NCBI RefSeq assembly: GCF_002288925.2
Contig: NW_022098058.1
Coordinates: 3,610,949 to 3,674,948, forward strand
Direction of reading: 5' to 3'
Length of the DNA stretch: 64,000 bases
From: Delphinapterus leucas
Lineage: Eukaryota > Chordata > Mammalia > Artiodactyla > Monodontidae
A model generated the notes under the pieces. That model did no database searches. It saw only the letters and a list, made by a program, of their open reading frames with translations, and was not told the origin of the DNA. The translations under genes were made by a program, and so were the position numbers. Below are positions 9,400 to 21,905 of this stretch, piece by piece. Within the stretch, counting starts at the first letter, position 1. Each line of letters begins with the position of its first letter.

Positions 9400-11760
9400 A
9401 GACCTAGTCATCAAACTCCAACAATATAATAAAGTTAGTAGGACTGCGCTACTATGATGACCTTGCTTTCAGGGACCCATTTTTACCTTAGTATCCTTGT
9501 CTGCCTAAGATTGTTTGCTGTCTTTCTCTACCCAAGTTGAGGTCTATGGTAACATTAGCCTTTTCAATATCTTGCTAAGCAAAATGTAATGGAGGCCTAA
9601 TTAGCAAGTTTTCCAGAATTGCCTACTTTCCCTCAAATTTACAAAACAGTTTTAACTGGGATATGTTCAGTGCAGTGGAGCATCTAAACACAAGCCAGGT
9701 GCTGGGGATATAAGGTTAAGTTGGGCATAGGCCTTGTCCCCTGGGATCTTCCTGTCGAGTAGGGGAAACGACAGACGTTTAAATAGGATTTTAGTACACT
9801 ATGGTAATTAGTATGCATAGGATGCTGTGGGAGCAGAGAGGAATGAAGATGTTGTGGTTAGAAATGTTTGTACCATTAAAAATGTGCCACTGTGTATTCT
9901 TTGATAAACCATTTTGCCTCTTTGGAGTTTGATTTTCTAAACTCTGTCAAATGAGAGGATTGAAACATTCTCTCAGATCCTTTACAGCACCACATTATTT
10001 CCATGTTACAGTTTTTGTGCCATTTTCTTTCAAAAGCTTTAGCTCTATGATTTATTCTACGTGGTAATGCTTGTAAGTCTTTGGAAGGGGAGGCATAGGT
10101 CAGTACATGGCTAAACATGTCCTTGGATGAAAAGCTCATCTTCGAGTACTCTCCATTCAGTACCCCTTTCTTACAGCGTTGCTACCATGTGGTATCCTGA
10201 AAAAAAGGGCCTAATCCTGTAATGCCCACTGTGTATGTTTCCTACTCAGTAATGGGAATTGTGGACTTGTGGTTGAATTCCTGTCTCCCTGATAGCTCTA
10301 AGAACTTTTGTATACATATGTTGAAGTGTTGGCTAACAGCATTTATTTCCTGATCCCTGCCGTGTGCACTGTGTTGTACAGTTTGCACAACATATTCATA
10401 CCCAATGTCTCATTTTATCTTCATAATGATGAACAGACTCATAAAAGTAGTCGCTTTCCAAATATTAAATAGCTATTAAGCTCTCCAGCTTGCGCTTTTC
10501 TGATGTGCATGAACACCCCACGCTTGCTCTTCCTTCCTTTCTGGAGAACAGCTATTGTGCTCTCTGCTTCTTCCCCTCTCTCAGCCTCGGCGCTAAGATG
10601 TCTTTGTTTACTGGAGCCTTTCTCAGATTTTAGAGTCTGTTCTTTCTTTTTTCTTTCTGTCTAGGACCATTCTTCCATTCCATTCCTCCCAAGCACAGCT
10701 TTAAATCCCTTTCCAGGATATATACCTCTCATCTATTTCTCCGCTCAAGGGGTCTAACAACTTTATGCGGTATCTTTAGCCCGATTTAATCCTACAAAAA
10801 GAGGCTTGGGCTTTGTGGGGGGGGGGATTGAAATCCCCTTTCTCTATTGTGGACTTGAATCCTTAGAGGGCCCTAATATTAAAATAGCACAGCTGAAGTC
10901 TGTTTTCTTTTACACTTCCAGGTTTCAGTGATATAGAATGAGTTTTTTATTGTTCTTGTTGGACCCTGTGATGTGACTCAGGGACACATATGGATATAAT
11001 TCCCTCTGCAGTCCCTGTCACCCCCTGAGGAATAGCTGATGATGAGAATTTAACTTCTAGAGAGTCCTATGTTTACTAACATTTTAACTGTGGGACAAAA
11101 GGGTAGCAGTGAAAGATTGATCTGCTCATCAGTTAGCAAAGAGCTAATAACTCCAGTGTGTTAGTTTCCATGAAGGCTACAAAGTAAGTGAAATACTTGG
11201 AATCAGACAATTATATAATACATGCTTTCACTTTTGAGAACTTGTAGGGAATCTCAAGGAAGACAAAATTAGCATTATCTAGTGGAAAGAGCATCGCAAA
11301 CATTTAAAATATCTGGGTCAAGCGTCTACTCTGCCGTGTAACTTTGTGTCACCATAGGCAGTTTAACACTTTAAGCCTCTTTTTCTCTTTCAAAAATTAG
11401 GGATTTGAGCTAAATCATTTATCTTCAGAGTCCTGTAGAAACCACTTTAGAAGTCAAGTGATTTCTAAAGGTTAGATCATTTGACGGTATAAAGACTTGT
11501 TCAGAGAAGGAAGAAATCACTGTGGGCTGGTGAAGTCAGAAAATATTTCACAGAAGGGGCTAGGTCTGAGTTAGGCTTTCAAGGCTGAGTGAGATTTAGA
11601 TTGGTGAGGAAGGAGAGAGGCATTTCAGTTAAAAGGAAGAGAAAGAGCAAAATCATAAACAACAGTGAGTAAAATGTGTGCAAGGGAGCTTTAGGCTAGT
11701 TAGCACACAGGTTTCAGGGCAGGAAAAAGAGGGAGAGAGGTTTGGATAAGCGGGGTGGGA
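9400..11760. other. SYN2 intron 1, no gene recognised
   Basis: Unique and weakly repeat-like AT-rich sequence. A diverged MIR-like core may lie at about 10385-10480. A G run at 10819-10827 and scattered short A/T runs are the only simple repeats. Confidence 0.45.
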
Positions 11761-11769
11761 GAAATGATG

Positions 11770-11975
11770 GCAATAATATCTAATGTGTCGAGTATACAAT
11801 GTGCTAGGTAGGTGTTCTAAGTAGATGTATTAACTGATTTACTAAGTTATGAAATAGATTACTGTTATTAACCAAATTTTGCAAATGAAGAAACGCATAG
11901 CGAATTCAGGATTTGAATCCAGGTAGTGCAGCTCTGAGACCACGCTTTTATCCACTATGCTCTGTAATCACTAGG
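11770..11975 (+). repeat. MIR SINE
   Basis: MIR features in order: 'gtgctaggtaggtgttctaag', 'gaaatagattactgttatta', 'gcaaatgaagaaac', and 'gatttgaatccaggtag', then 'ccactatgctctgt'. Confidence 0.75.
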
Positions 11976-12464
11976 TAACAGTGTTCCAAATTTCTCCTTG
12001 CCACTTAACACCTTGGTGTTTCTTTTCCTCAGTGACACGGACACCTGTTTTACCTCGAGGAGTTTCTTGTTTTTTGTGAACTTGTTTCTTCCTCTATAAA
12101 GAAGAGTTAAAGTATTTCTCATTCTTATGAGAATCAATTGACATAAACTCTCAAAATGCCTAATGTGACTGGGACCTGGGAAATGTTCAATAAAAGTTCC
12201 ACCATGACAAGCAGATTTTCATAGCAACTTTGAGGCAACAGCTTACCATATGAGTCTTTATAGGAGCCTTCAAGTCAAGTAAAGTCATTTGTAGACAGGT
12301 TTCTGTGACACTAAAAGTAATTTTGAAAAATAGGGCAAGCCTAAATGAATATTCCTTCATTTTGGTTTTGGAGTAGTTTGTTGCACATAGTTTAGAAAAC
12401 AATGATTACTAATGTTTTGAAACAGTCTTGGGGGAAGATGTTTTTGAGATGGCTTATTTGTAGA

Positions 12465-12660
12465 AACTTTATACTTTGAGCACTGTCACATCCATTGTCT
12501 CATTTAATCCTCCATACGACAGTATTTGTGGGGCAGTAATTAATGTTATTTTCATTTACATATGAAGGAATTAAGATGGGGAGGTTACCCAAGGTCACAT
12601 ACTCAGGAAGTGACAGAGTTAGGACTCCCACCCAGGTCTCTGCCTTTGGATCTTCTGTAT
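12465..12660 (+). repeat. MIR SINE
   Basis: Core 'cattgtctcatttaatcctc', then 'gttacccaaggtcacatac' and 'gtgacagagttaggactccc', matching the MIR 3' half. Confidence 0.8.
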
Positions 12661-12669
12661 TTTGCTGTG

Positions 12670-14015
12670 GGCTTCCTAGACTGAGTTGCAGGTGCCATAG
12701 AGCTAGATGGTGAGCTAATTTAGTTGGAAGCTTGTATTAAGTGAACAATAATGTTAGTTCTTCCAGCCATTTATTAAACTTTGTTTTCCATGGGTATTTA
12801 GTTTAATGATTTCCCTTTAGTGCTACCCTGGGATTCTCTTGCAGAAACTGCTAGATTTGACACAAAAAGCCAGTGAATAGAGCCATGGAAGGTGGTCACA
12901 GGAAGGATGGGACTGGTATTTATCTTCTCTGGCAAAACTGGAACCAGAAGACCTCAAGAAACATCGTGGTGTTTTGGACAGCACAGGAGATTTGGAGTCA
13001 GAAGGTCTGGGTTTAATTCAGCCATAGCAAGCTTCTATTCTTCCCTGAATCTCAGTTTCCTCATCCTTAAAGTTGGAGTAATAAAAGCTGCCCTGCTTTC
13101 TTCATAGGATTGTTGTGAGGTCAGATTGCAAACTCTAACATACACAACAGATTTAAATATGTATGGACTGAAACTGTAGCAACAGGTGGGACTGAGAGGA
13201 GATATGAGGAAGAATTCCCCACTTAATTTCCTCTTAAGTATTATCATGGGCAGTTTTTCTAGTTAATTAGGAGTAGAAATTTGGGGGAGAAAATAGGTTT
13301 TTCCCTAGTATCAGGGCTGCTGATTCTAGTCAGAACTGTGGAAATGGTGAATTTTGTTTTTTCACTTTTCTGTGTCTTCTCCCCCCACTGATGCCTTTCA
13401 CTCTGTGTCCATAGACTCCTGTGACCTGGGACCCATTCCAGAGGTGAACATATTTTCTAAAACAAAATTGGGACATGAGGTCTTGTTTTTCAGTGTAAGA
13501 AATAGTCTGAGAGATTTTTAGATGCTGCAATATGGGAATTGGGGGGAAATTTTAGTGGTTGGTGGTTGGAACCTTCTTGAAATCCAGAGGTTCCTGGGAA
13601 TTGGCCAGATTGTTGTTGGCATCCTTATTTCCTAGCTTTTTATTTTCAGCAGGCTGAGTTAATCTTTGCTCAGTGTGAGTTGTTAATGGCTGTTGGCAAT
13701 CCCTTTTCACAGGTTTTTGCATTTTCATAGAAGAAGCTGGAAAATAGAAAATCTTCTCTGACCCTAAGTAATGAATAGTACAGTTTTAGCATTAAGATTG
13801 GGGGAAAAAGAGAATCATTCTTTATTGCCCCGCACCCACATGAAAAGTCTACTCATTAAAAGAAAAAACTTGGCAAAGAGGGATGAGATTGGTTTTCCTG
13901 TAGCCACCAGATGAGTTACTTACACACTCAGATCAGGTTGAAAAATGCACTGAACTGAACTTTCATCCTGGAAGGAAACTGTAGCATGTGTGATTCTGTA
14001 ATTAGGTCACATGTT
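12670..14015. other. SYN2 intron 1, no gene recognised
   Basis: No gene and no clear repeat family. A short piece at about 13020-13120 (splicing-like 'cagtttcctcatcc' context) resembles a diverged antisense MIR fragment. Confidence 0.4.
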
Positions 14016-14019
14016 TAAG

Positions 14020-14200
14020 TAAAACTTTATAATTTATTATATACTTCGACTTGCATGTATCATCTAATTTAATTGTCACCTTAACCTTGTGAGGTAAGTT
14101 GGTATAGTTGCCTGTTTTGATTAGGAAACCAAGGCTCAGAGAGAGTGTGGTTTGCTTAGAGTTACTACATGAAATAGGTAGAGCTGTATGTAAAATCGAG
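14020..14200 (+). repeat. MIR SINE
   Basis: 'catgtatcatctaatttaat', 'ccttgtgaggtaagttggta' and 'aaccaaggctcagagagag' in MIR order. Confidence 0.75.
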
Positions 14201-15010
14201 ATTCTTCTTTCTCTGTACCCTTTTCTCCTTACTCAGTGCCCCTTTTCTCTGTGCAGCTAAACTTTCTGAGCTCTGCGCTAATCAATTATGATCCTTTTGC
14301 CTCAAAGCACCAAGAACAGATAAGAAATTGCTTAAGCTGGAAAGTGCCTGTATGGTCTGTGACAGGTGCTGCGTAGGTTGGTTGAAAAATAACTTAAAGA
14401 TTGTCTCCTTTCCCTATGTGTTTTTTGTTAATGCTTATAATACTCTGACGACTTAGAGTCCTTCTGGTGCCTCTGGTGTATTTCAAACTGATTTTAAGTT
14501 GTCAGGAGAGGGGATTTTCACTCCAGAGCTCAATTCCTTTAAAGCTTCTTATTATCCTTTTGTACCTGGAAACCTATTTCTTAGCCAGAGCTCAGGGTGG
14601 CATCAGACTTAAGTTCCTACTAAAAAGACTGTTCCCTGCCGATCAATTTTTTTCTGGCTTTTTTTTTTTTTTCCACATAGCCGGTCCCTCTCGCTACAGC
14701 CCCCTCCCTCTTCCCCTTAATTCCAACTATAGTTATTTGCAAGATTCTGGGAGTCAAAGGGCAGTGAGTTTGGGGTAGAGAAAGCATGTGAAGCTCCTGT
14801 CCCTTCTGACTGCTCATGTTCCCTGAATATCATGGAAGCACCCTGCTGCTGTGTCCACTTGGCAGAACCTGTGCCTTTCTCCAGACCCTTCAAGAGCAAA
14901 GGTCTGGGTGGTGGCCTTGAGGGAAGAAAGACTTCCCAGAGATTCTTCAATGAGTTGATTTGGTTTTTCCCATAGTTAGAGCTTAAAAACAGGCATAGAG
15001 ATCAGCCTTT

Positions 15011-15134
15011 TGTTTTGTTTTGGGTTTTTTGGCCTCACGCATGTGGGATCTTAGTTCCCCGACCAGAGATGAACCCTGGGCCCTCGGCAGTGAGAGCGCA
15101 AAGTCCTAACCACTGGACTGCCAGGGAGTTCCCA
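15011..15134 (-). mobile_element. Short CHR-type tRNA-derived SINE, antisense
   Basis: T-rich tail at the left, then 'gcatgtgggatcttagttcc', 'ctaaccactggactgccagg' and 'gagttccca' at the right. This is the approximately 130-bp CHRS-like form. An imperfect flank repeat around cctttgtttt is visible on both sides. Confidence 0.85.
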
Positions 15135-15399
15135 CCTTTGTTTTTACTGGTCTACTTCCTTTCTCCTTCTTGGGGATTATTTTGAGGTTTCCCATTTATC
15201 TCATTAATTCCTTCATGAAGTATTCCATGGGAACTAGTGCTATAGTGCTGAACACAAGAGACGTTGTCCTGTCTTCACAAAGCTTATGGTTTATTTGGGA
15301 AGAAAGTCAATTAAACAAGCAGTGTAATGAAGTATGATTTATTATTATATCAACATGATTAAACGAAGTCTTAAATAGAACATGTTTGTCTCATAATTT

Positions 15400-16130
15400 C
15401 ACCATAGCAATAGAGCAGCTGCTGTCACATTTTTACATTCTCTTCCAATATTTGTCCAAATGCAGACATATTTTTACATAGTTGTGATTATTGTCTAGCT
15501 ATAATTTCATATTTTGTTTTTCTACTTGTAAATAATGTTTACATATTGTCATATAGTCTTAATAATTATTATGTATTTTAATAACTGTTGTACCATGATT
15601 TATTCAATTATGTTTCTATTAGAGAACTGTTGACTTCCAATTTTTCAACATTATTACGTAGTAATACCATAGGCATTCTCAGTTTTCAGGAAATGAACTA
15701 TTTGATCAAAGATTATGATAATATGACTCTTAGCGTTGGATCTCTTGGCTCAAACCTCAATGAAGAACACAATTAGTTGCCAGAATTAATGAGAATTGCA
15801 GGACACATTGATCACTGACACTTCGAATGCCTTTGGGACACTGGGGCTATGGCTTTCTGAGGGTTGCTTAAAAAAAAATTATGATATATGTAGCTTTTGA
15901 TAGATACTGCTATATTGCTTCCTATAAAAGGTTTTTCCAGTTTGCAGTCCATCAACTATATTCACTTCACTTTTCAGCATGCAGTATTATCTTTTTAAGT
16001 GTTGATATGATAGGTATGAAAGCAGTATTTGGCTATTTTACCATGTATTTCTACGAGTACACATGAGTTGAATGTTTTCCCTAATGTTTGTTTATAAATA
16101 TATTATGTGAAATGATTACTCTGTTTTTTT
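15400..16130 (-). mobile_element. Old L1M-type LINE-1 fragment, interrupted by the 5.8S pseudogene
   Basis: Antisense L1 text is recognisable: 'ccatgatttattcaattatg' before the interruption, and 'cttttgatagatactgctatat', 'ttcctataaaaggtttttcc' after it, in the order of old L1M 3' regions. The insertion of the rRNA pseudogene at 15724 shows that the L1 is the older element. Confidence 0.55.
15712..15890 (+). pseudogene. Retroposed 5.8S ribosomal RNA pseudogene with poly-A tail
   Basis: Bases 15724-15869 align end to end with 5.8S rRNA: 'gactcttagcg' at the start, 'tcaatgaagaacac', then 'gaattgcaggacacattgat' and 'gacacttcgaatgc', ending 'tctgagggttgctt'. A deletion of about 10 bases removes part of the GC-rich hairpin near the 3' end, and many CpG-type changes mark it as inactive. 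It is followed by nine A residues (15870-15878) and flanked by near-identical attatgata(a)tatg at about 15712-15725 and 15878-15890. These are marks of L1-driven retroposition, not of an rDNA unit: no 18S or 28S sequence is adjacent. Confidence 0.93.
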
Positions 16131-16139
16131 GGCATTTTA

Positions 16140-17735
16140 CTGGTTGATTTGCTAACTTGACAGTTTGATTTTGAATGGGATATTCACTGTCAATGAAGAG
16201 GAATGGGTAACTGCGTAGAATGTCTTCTTGGGGATATTTGCTCTAATTTGACAAAAAACTTCTGTGATTGTGACGTTAAGGGTCAGATTCTTTGAGCTAG
16301 AGTCAGTACTCTGTGTAGGACTGACACCTGTGGGGTCTGCACTGGGCTGTGAGTTCCTTCAGGGCAAGGGCCATGTTTTACTCTTTGACTCAGCATTTAG
16401 CAGCCTGGCCAATGATAGGCCTCAAAAAATTGTTGAAGGAATATGACTTTCTTGGGACAGTCTCCTTCTCTAAATATCATTCTCACATCTTCACCATTTA
16501 AAATTCATTCTTTGGTTCTCAATGACTTTCTAATCTTGGAGGCCTCTAGGAATTTATAAATACCCGTAAAGGATACCTCCTGGAATTTATAAATACTTCT
16601 AGGATTTATAAATACCATCAATGCCGTGGTGGTCTCAGGCAACATATCGGAGATTATAACCACAGTACGAGAGCAATACTCTATAGGGGTGGAATAAAAA
16701 ATAGATACCTGGTGATGGAGGAGTGGAGAGGGGGTGAGAGAGATGCTCAGAAGAGTAGTAGGAAGTTGTCAAGAATAAACCTCATCTATTGCAGAGAATC
16801 CCAGGAATATGAGAACAGGAATGTAATCTTAGCGGTCACCTGAGCTTTGGTGTCCTTATGTGTAAATGTGGATGAGAATGCATACTTTCCAGGGTTGTTG
16901 TGAGACTTTATTTAAATAAAGTAGGTTATAAAAGTGCTTTGTAAACTCTAAAGTGCTATGTGGATAAAAAAATCATTGTTATCATCACCATCATGTAGGT
17001 AACCAAGGAGCAGAGGGATAAAGTTACTTTTATTTTTTGCCAGGAGCTAGATTTAGTCTTCATATTTTGCAGTCAATCTTTATCATTTGAAGATGAAATA
17101 GAAGTTTCTAAAGTATTATTTTCCCGCCAAGGAAATAGTGAGGAAGGATGGAGGATGTGGTTGGGTAGCTTTAGGGACTGAATAGACTTTGTTAAGCTTT
17201 TTATCACTTTACCAAATGATTAGTTTCTTTCTGCCCAAGTCCTTTTCCTAGAGAATGAAGCACAGCAAAAAGAAGAATAAAAACAACATGAACATGGCAA
17301 AAGCATGGGCTGTGTTCAGAGGCAGTAAGTGATTTGATTGAGGCAGTGGGTTAAGATATGGAGGAATCATGAGCTGATCCTGGAATAGTAGATTAGGATC
17401 CAATAAGGACAACCTTGAATGCAAAACTCAGAGGTAGTCAGTGGGGAATAGTGAGGGTTTTGGAACAGGGGAGTGATTTGATCAATGCCGTGCTTAGTAA
17501 GGTTTATCTGGGGACACTGTAGAAAATGGGGAGGAGGAAGAACTTGTGCAGGGCTGGAGACCAATGTAGAGGCATGTTTTCATTTTCCATCTATGAGAGA
17601 CTGGAGGCTTCTAATAGGACCGTGGCCGTGGAAAAGAAGGAGTGGGTACAAGGATGTCAGAGAGTATAGTCCCAGGCTGAAGGAGCTCTGGGACCTTATG
17701 ACCTTCAGTCTGTTATATCTCCCAGAGGTTTGTTT
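16140..17735. other. SYN2 intron 1, mostly unassigned; L2-like tail inside
   Basis: An L2-like 3' segment is visible at about 16340-16440 ('gagttccttcagggcaagg', then 'cagcatttagcagcctgg'). A triple ATTTATAAAT palindrome lies at 16552-16613. A MIR-like tail is possible at 16855-16990. No gene recognised. Confidence 0.5.
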
Positions 17736-17741
17736 TCCCTG

Positions 17742-18375
17742 TAAACTTTTTAAAAGTTGAAGTATAAAAGTGCACAAATACTAATAGTTCAATGAGTTTT
17801 TACAAAGTATAAAGTATGACCCAAGTCGAGATATACAACATATCCAGCACCTGCTAAGCTTATATCCCCCTTCAGTCATTACTTCTCCTTCCCCAACAGG
17901 TAACCGCTATTTTGGCTTCCTTCAATATATGTTAATTTTGCCTGGTTTTGAGCTTTCTATAAATAGAATCAGTACAAACTCTTTTATGTCTGGCTTCGTT
18001 TGTTTGACATCATGTTTATGCGATTTTTCTGTTTTCTGGTATGGAGAATTAGTTCATTCTTTTTCAGTGCTCATTTGTATTTCGTTGTATGAATATATCA
18101 CAATTTATTTATGCATTCTGCTGTTGATGGATGCTTAAGTTGTTCCCAGTTTGGGAACAACTATGAATAATACTGCTATGAACAGTTCCTTTACATGTCT
18201 TCTGGTGAATATAAGCTCTTTTTTATATTTATATTTCCTACCCAGGAGTAGAATCTGCTGGGTTATAGGGCATATGCAAGTTCAGCTTTAGTAGATACTA
18301 CCAAGTACTTTATAGAGTTTTACAGAGTTTACCAGTTTCCACTGCTGTTAGCAGAGTTTAAGAGTTCCTCACCAA
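17742..18375 (-). mobile_element. L1M-type LINE-1 3' region, antisense
   Basis: Typical antisense L1M 3' UTR/ORF2-end text: 'cgctattttggcttccttca', then 'ttcattctttttcagtgctc' and 'gttgatggatgcttaagttg', 'tatgaataatactgctatga'. Old and diverged; immediately followed by an MLT1 LTR. Confidence 0.75.
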
Positions 18376-18381
18376 TACTTG

Positions 18382-18753
18382 TGTCTTAGTTAGGTTGGGC
18401 TGTTATAATAAATACCATAGGCTGGGTGGCTTAATGAACAGTTACTTATTTCTAACAGTTCTGGAGGCTAAAACTCCCAGATCAGGGTGCCAGCATGATC
18501 AAGTTCTGTTGAAAGTCCTCTCCCTCGCTTGTAGATGCCGTCTGTCTTTATCCCCACATGGCAGAGAGAGAGAGAGCTCTGGTCTCTTCAACTCCTTATG
18601 AGGGCACCAATTCCATCATAGGGGCTCCATCCTTACAAGCTTATCTAAATCTGATTACCTCCCAAACTCCCCATCTCCAAATACCATCACATTAAGGATT
18701 AGGGCTTCAACATATGGATTTTGGCAAGGGACAAAAAGATTCAGTCCATAATA
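18382..18753 (-). mobile_element. MLT1-type MaLR (ERVL-MaLR) solo LTR, antisense
   Basis: The reverse complement matches the MLT1 consensus outline: left end 'tgtcttagttaggttgggct', then 'cagttctggaggctaaaact', 'cacatggcagagagagagag', 'caaataccatcacatt' and 'agggcttcaacatatg', right end 'ttcagtccata'. Ancient non-coding LTR, no internal genes seen. Confidence 0.85.
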
Positions 18754-18852
18754 ACTCAGTATTATAGTATTTTAAATTTCAAAGGCTTTTATGTTATAAG
18801 AAACTTGAACAGAGAGGGCTATATCTAGCATAAAGGAAGAAAGGAGCTACAT

Positions 18853-19165
18853 TCTTCCCTCTGTATCCACAGGGGATTGGTTCCAGCCCCCCCTCCCCCC
18901 CAGCAAAGTCCATGGATGCTCAACTCCCTTGTGTAAAATGGTGAAGTATTTACATATAACCTATGCACATCCTTCTGTATACCTTAAATCGTCTCTAGAT
19001 TACATATAATACCTAGCACAATATAAATGCTATGTAAATAGCTGCTGCATGGCAAATTCAAGTTTTGCTTTTTGGAAATTTCTGGAATTTTTTTCCCAAA
19101 TATTTTTGACCCCCAGTTGGTTGAATCTGCAGATGCAGAATCTCAGATACAGCAGGCTGACTGTA
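18853..19165 (+). mobile_element. MER2-like TcMar-Tigger non-autonomous DNA transposon
   Basis: Terminal 'ccctctgtatccacagggga' at the left and 'ggctgactgta' at the right form degraded inverted repeats. Inside are 'catataacctatgcacatcc', 'tctctagattacatataata' and 'ggttgaatctgcagatgcag', characteristic of MER2/Tigger elements. Confidence 0.85.
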
Positions 19166-19174
19166 CTGGTTATT

Positions 19175-19372
19175 GAAGGCCTGCCACATACCAGATACTG
19201 CCTAGGTGCTTTTACTTACATTGTCTCATTTAATGAAGATAATACTCCTGTAAACTGTGTGATCAGTGTTATCACATTGATTTTACAGGCCACAGAACTG
19301 AGACTCACAGGTTCGGCAGCTCATATTTGCTGTCTAGAATCCAATCTAAATCTGCTTGAATCCAAACAATGA
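19175..19372 (+). repeat. MIR SINE
   Basis: 'cttacattgtctcatttaat', then 'ttttacaggccacagaactg' and 'agactcacaggttcggcagc', consistent with MIR. Confidence 0.7.
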
Positions 19373-19921
19373 CATCACATAAAACTGCAGTTTGTCAGTG
19401 CGGTGTTTTCGGTTTTTTGGTGGTTAGAGGAGACTCTTCTTGCGGACCCTGAAGTCCCATCATATAGGTAGCCCCCTTCTGAGACTTAGTACTTAGCTGA
19501 CGCTGTAAACAGCAGCCTCCCAACCAGGCACCTCCCCCGCCTTGCGCCCTCTCTGCTTCCCCACTGAATCACTCAGCAGCTGGTCATTAAGACTGTCTCA
19601 AGGTAGATATTATACTGGCACATCCTCTGCTCCAGCTGGCAGGATGACGGAAGAAGCTCCCATGGAATTTTTAACCCTAGCCAAGCCTCTTATTTCTCTC
19701 TCTTACCAGCTTTCTTCCTGTAGCTTTTGTCCCTCTCAAGACTAGGAAGACAGGAATGACATATCATAGAAAGAGCTAGAAGGCAGGAGACCTAGGTCCT
19801 GACCCTAACACTAAATTGTATGCTTTTGAATATCACATCTACCTGCTCTTGACCCGGGTTTTTTTTTTGTTTTTTTTTTTTTTCTTTTTTTAATTTGTCA
19901 ATTTGTAAAGGTTTTTTTTTT

Positions 19922-20216
19922 CTCTATTATTTATTTATTTTTAAATTTTATTTTATTTGTTTGGCTGCATTGGGTCTACATTGCTGTGGGGCGGGGGGGC
20001 TTCTCATTGCAGTGGCTTCTCTTGTTGCGGAGCACGGGCTCTAGGCGTGCGGGCTTCAGTAGTTGTGGCTTGTGGGCTCTAGAGCGCAGGCTTAGCAGTT
20101 GTGGCACACGGGCTTACTTACTCCTCGGCACATGGGATCTTCCTGGACCAGGGCTCGAACCCATGTCCCCTGCATTGGCAGGTGGATTCTTAACCACTGT
20201 GCCACCAGGGAAGCCA
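19922..20216 (-). mobile_element. CHR-family SINE (long type), antisense
   Basis: Left tail of ttattt units after a long poly-T zone, then 'ggctgcattgggtctacatt', 'cagtagttgtggcttgtggg', and the tRNA-like head at the right ending 'ccaccagggaagcc'. Flank repeats are obscured by the T-rich left side. Older than the copies at 2180 and 9029 by divergence. Confidence 0.9.
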
Positions 20217-21119
20217 CAGGTTTTCTAATTTGTAGAAAGAGGGCGTTCATTGGACTGGGGTTAGTGGTTACATGGGCCGTCCTTAAGGTTTACTGTGGGA
20301 AGACTCAAGCAGAAGATACTTTGAATCCTCTGTATATTATTATAAACAGAGCAGCTCTGGTTTTATTTGTTGTGTATGTATTGAGCTTCCTCCTGAGATT
20401 TTAAAGTGAAAGATTATATGACAAGTACATGCTTGAAATACACTAGACTAGGTGATATCTACTAAGTCAGTGTATCACTTTGTGAAAACCTTATGAAAGA
20501 TTATGAGTGACAAAACTGAAATGAGCAAAATTTTCACCCTTTACATTTAAAAAAAAATATGTATACAAGGCTTCATCTTTCCTCTGTGGTCATGCTTTCC
20601 TCTGACCACTGTGAGGGAATGGAGGGGGTATAATGAATTTTGCCTAGGGTAGGAGGTTGGGGAAGGATTCACCAAAGAGGAGGCATCTGAGCTGGACTTA
20701 AGAGAAGAGTAGAGTTTCACTAGGTGGATTAGGAGATTGGGGAGATAAGGCATTTCAGGTAGAGAAATAAGGCAGGAAGGCATGAAAAAACATTGCTATT
20801 TTGGAAATATTGTGTTCTTGGTATAGATATTGTATATGATGGAAAGGGGAAGAAGGAGGAAAGCTAGGCGATGAGGCCTCTTTGTAAAGGGACTTGAACA
20901 TTTGAGGGCTAATGAAGAAGTGTACGTATCATTTGAATTAGCCCTGCTTCATTCATTTGGGGCTCCTTTAGACTCAGGATCCCTGATCCACACAGCAGTG
21001 TTTCTGCACAGGAGCTATGGCAGTGGTGATGCTCACATACTCAGAAGTGACTCTGAATAGAGGGAACCTTGGTGGCCTGGGTCTACATTAACTTCTTCTT
21101 AATTGGCTCAGAGTGCTGG

Positions 21120-21490
21120 ATATATATGTGTAATACTTGTGTAAAACGAAAGGGTAGAGGGGTGGGGGAGGCTCTGCTGCTGGGCAGTGACTTTCCACAC
21201 TGTGATAAACTCAGTGGTGTCCTTTCCATTTAAACTCATCATCACGGGTGGAAGTGGAAGATTGTAATTTTACCTCCTGTGTGAAAAATTAGAGTCAGGC
21301 TTATGGCTCCGACTTACCAGCTCTTCTCCATAATGGATCTTCTCATTCTGTCCCTGGAAGCGTATGTTTATTTGTAATGTATTACATTCGTGGTAATTGG
21401 AGCAGCGTGGCTTTTCATTCTCCTGTCAAACACTCGTCTCCCTGCCTAGAGAGCCTCAGAGCCTGATAATAATGAGCCTATGAATTGCAT
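21120..21490. other. Unique intronic block, possible conserved non-coding element
   Basis: No repeat family recognised. It contains homeodomain-type cores (ggtaattgg near 21393; ttaggtcagg near 21490), the palindrome gtaatgtattac near 21377, and low CpG decay. The regulatory role is inference only. Confidence 0.25.
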
Positions 21491-21689
21491 TAGGTCAGGA
21501 ATTAGGTTCCCAGTTAAACATGTATGAAGGGTGTCTCACCCATTTGCCCTCTTTTTTCGTTTGTGCCCTTGAGATGTCCCTATATCCCATGAGTCCTATC
21601 CTGGTTGAGGACAGGTTTCAGATTGGGGCACAGTATCTGCCCAGTTGGGGCCAATGTCACCTTCATTCATTTTACAAAATAGTGAGAAG

Positions 21690-21905
21690 GAGTGAGCTGA
21701 CATTGACTGAAAAGTTACTATGAGCAGGCACTTCACATAAATTACCTCATTGACTCCTTGCACCTTAAAAGAGGTGTTATCACCATTTTACATATGAAAA
21801 GATAGTTAAGTAACTTCCCCAAAGTTGCATATAGCTGGAAAGTGGTAAGTGAGGATTTGAATCTTTGTCTGAATTCAAAACTCATGTTTTGTCCATTTCA
21901 TGACT
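21690..21905 (+). repeat. MIR SINE
   Basis: 'gagcaggcacttcacataaa', 'gaggtgttatcaccatttta', 'gaggatttgaatctttgtct' and 'ttcatgactct' in MIR order. Confidence 0.75.
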
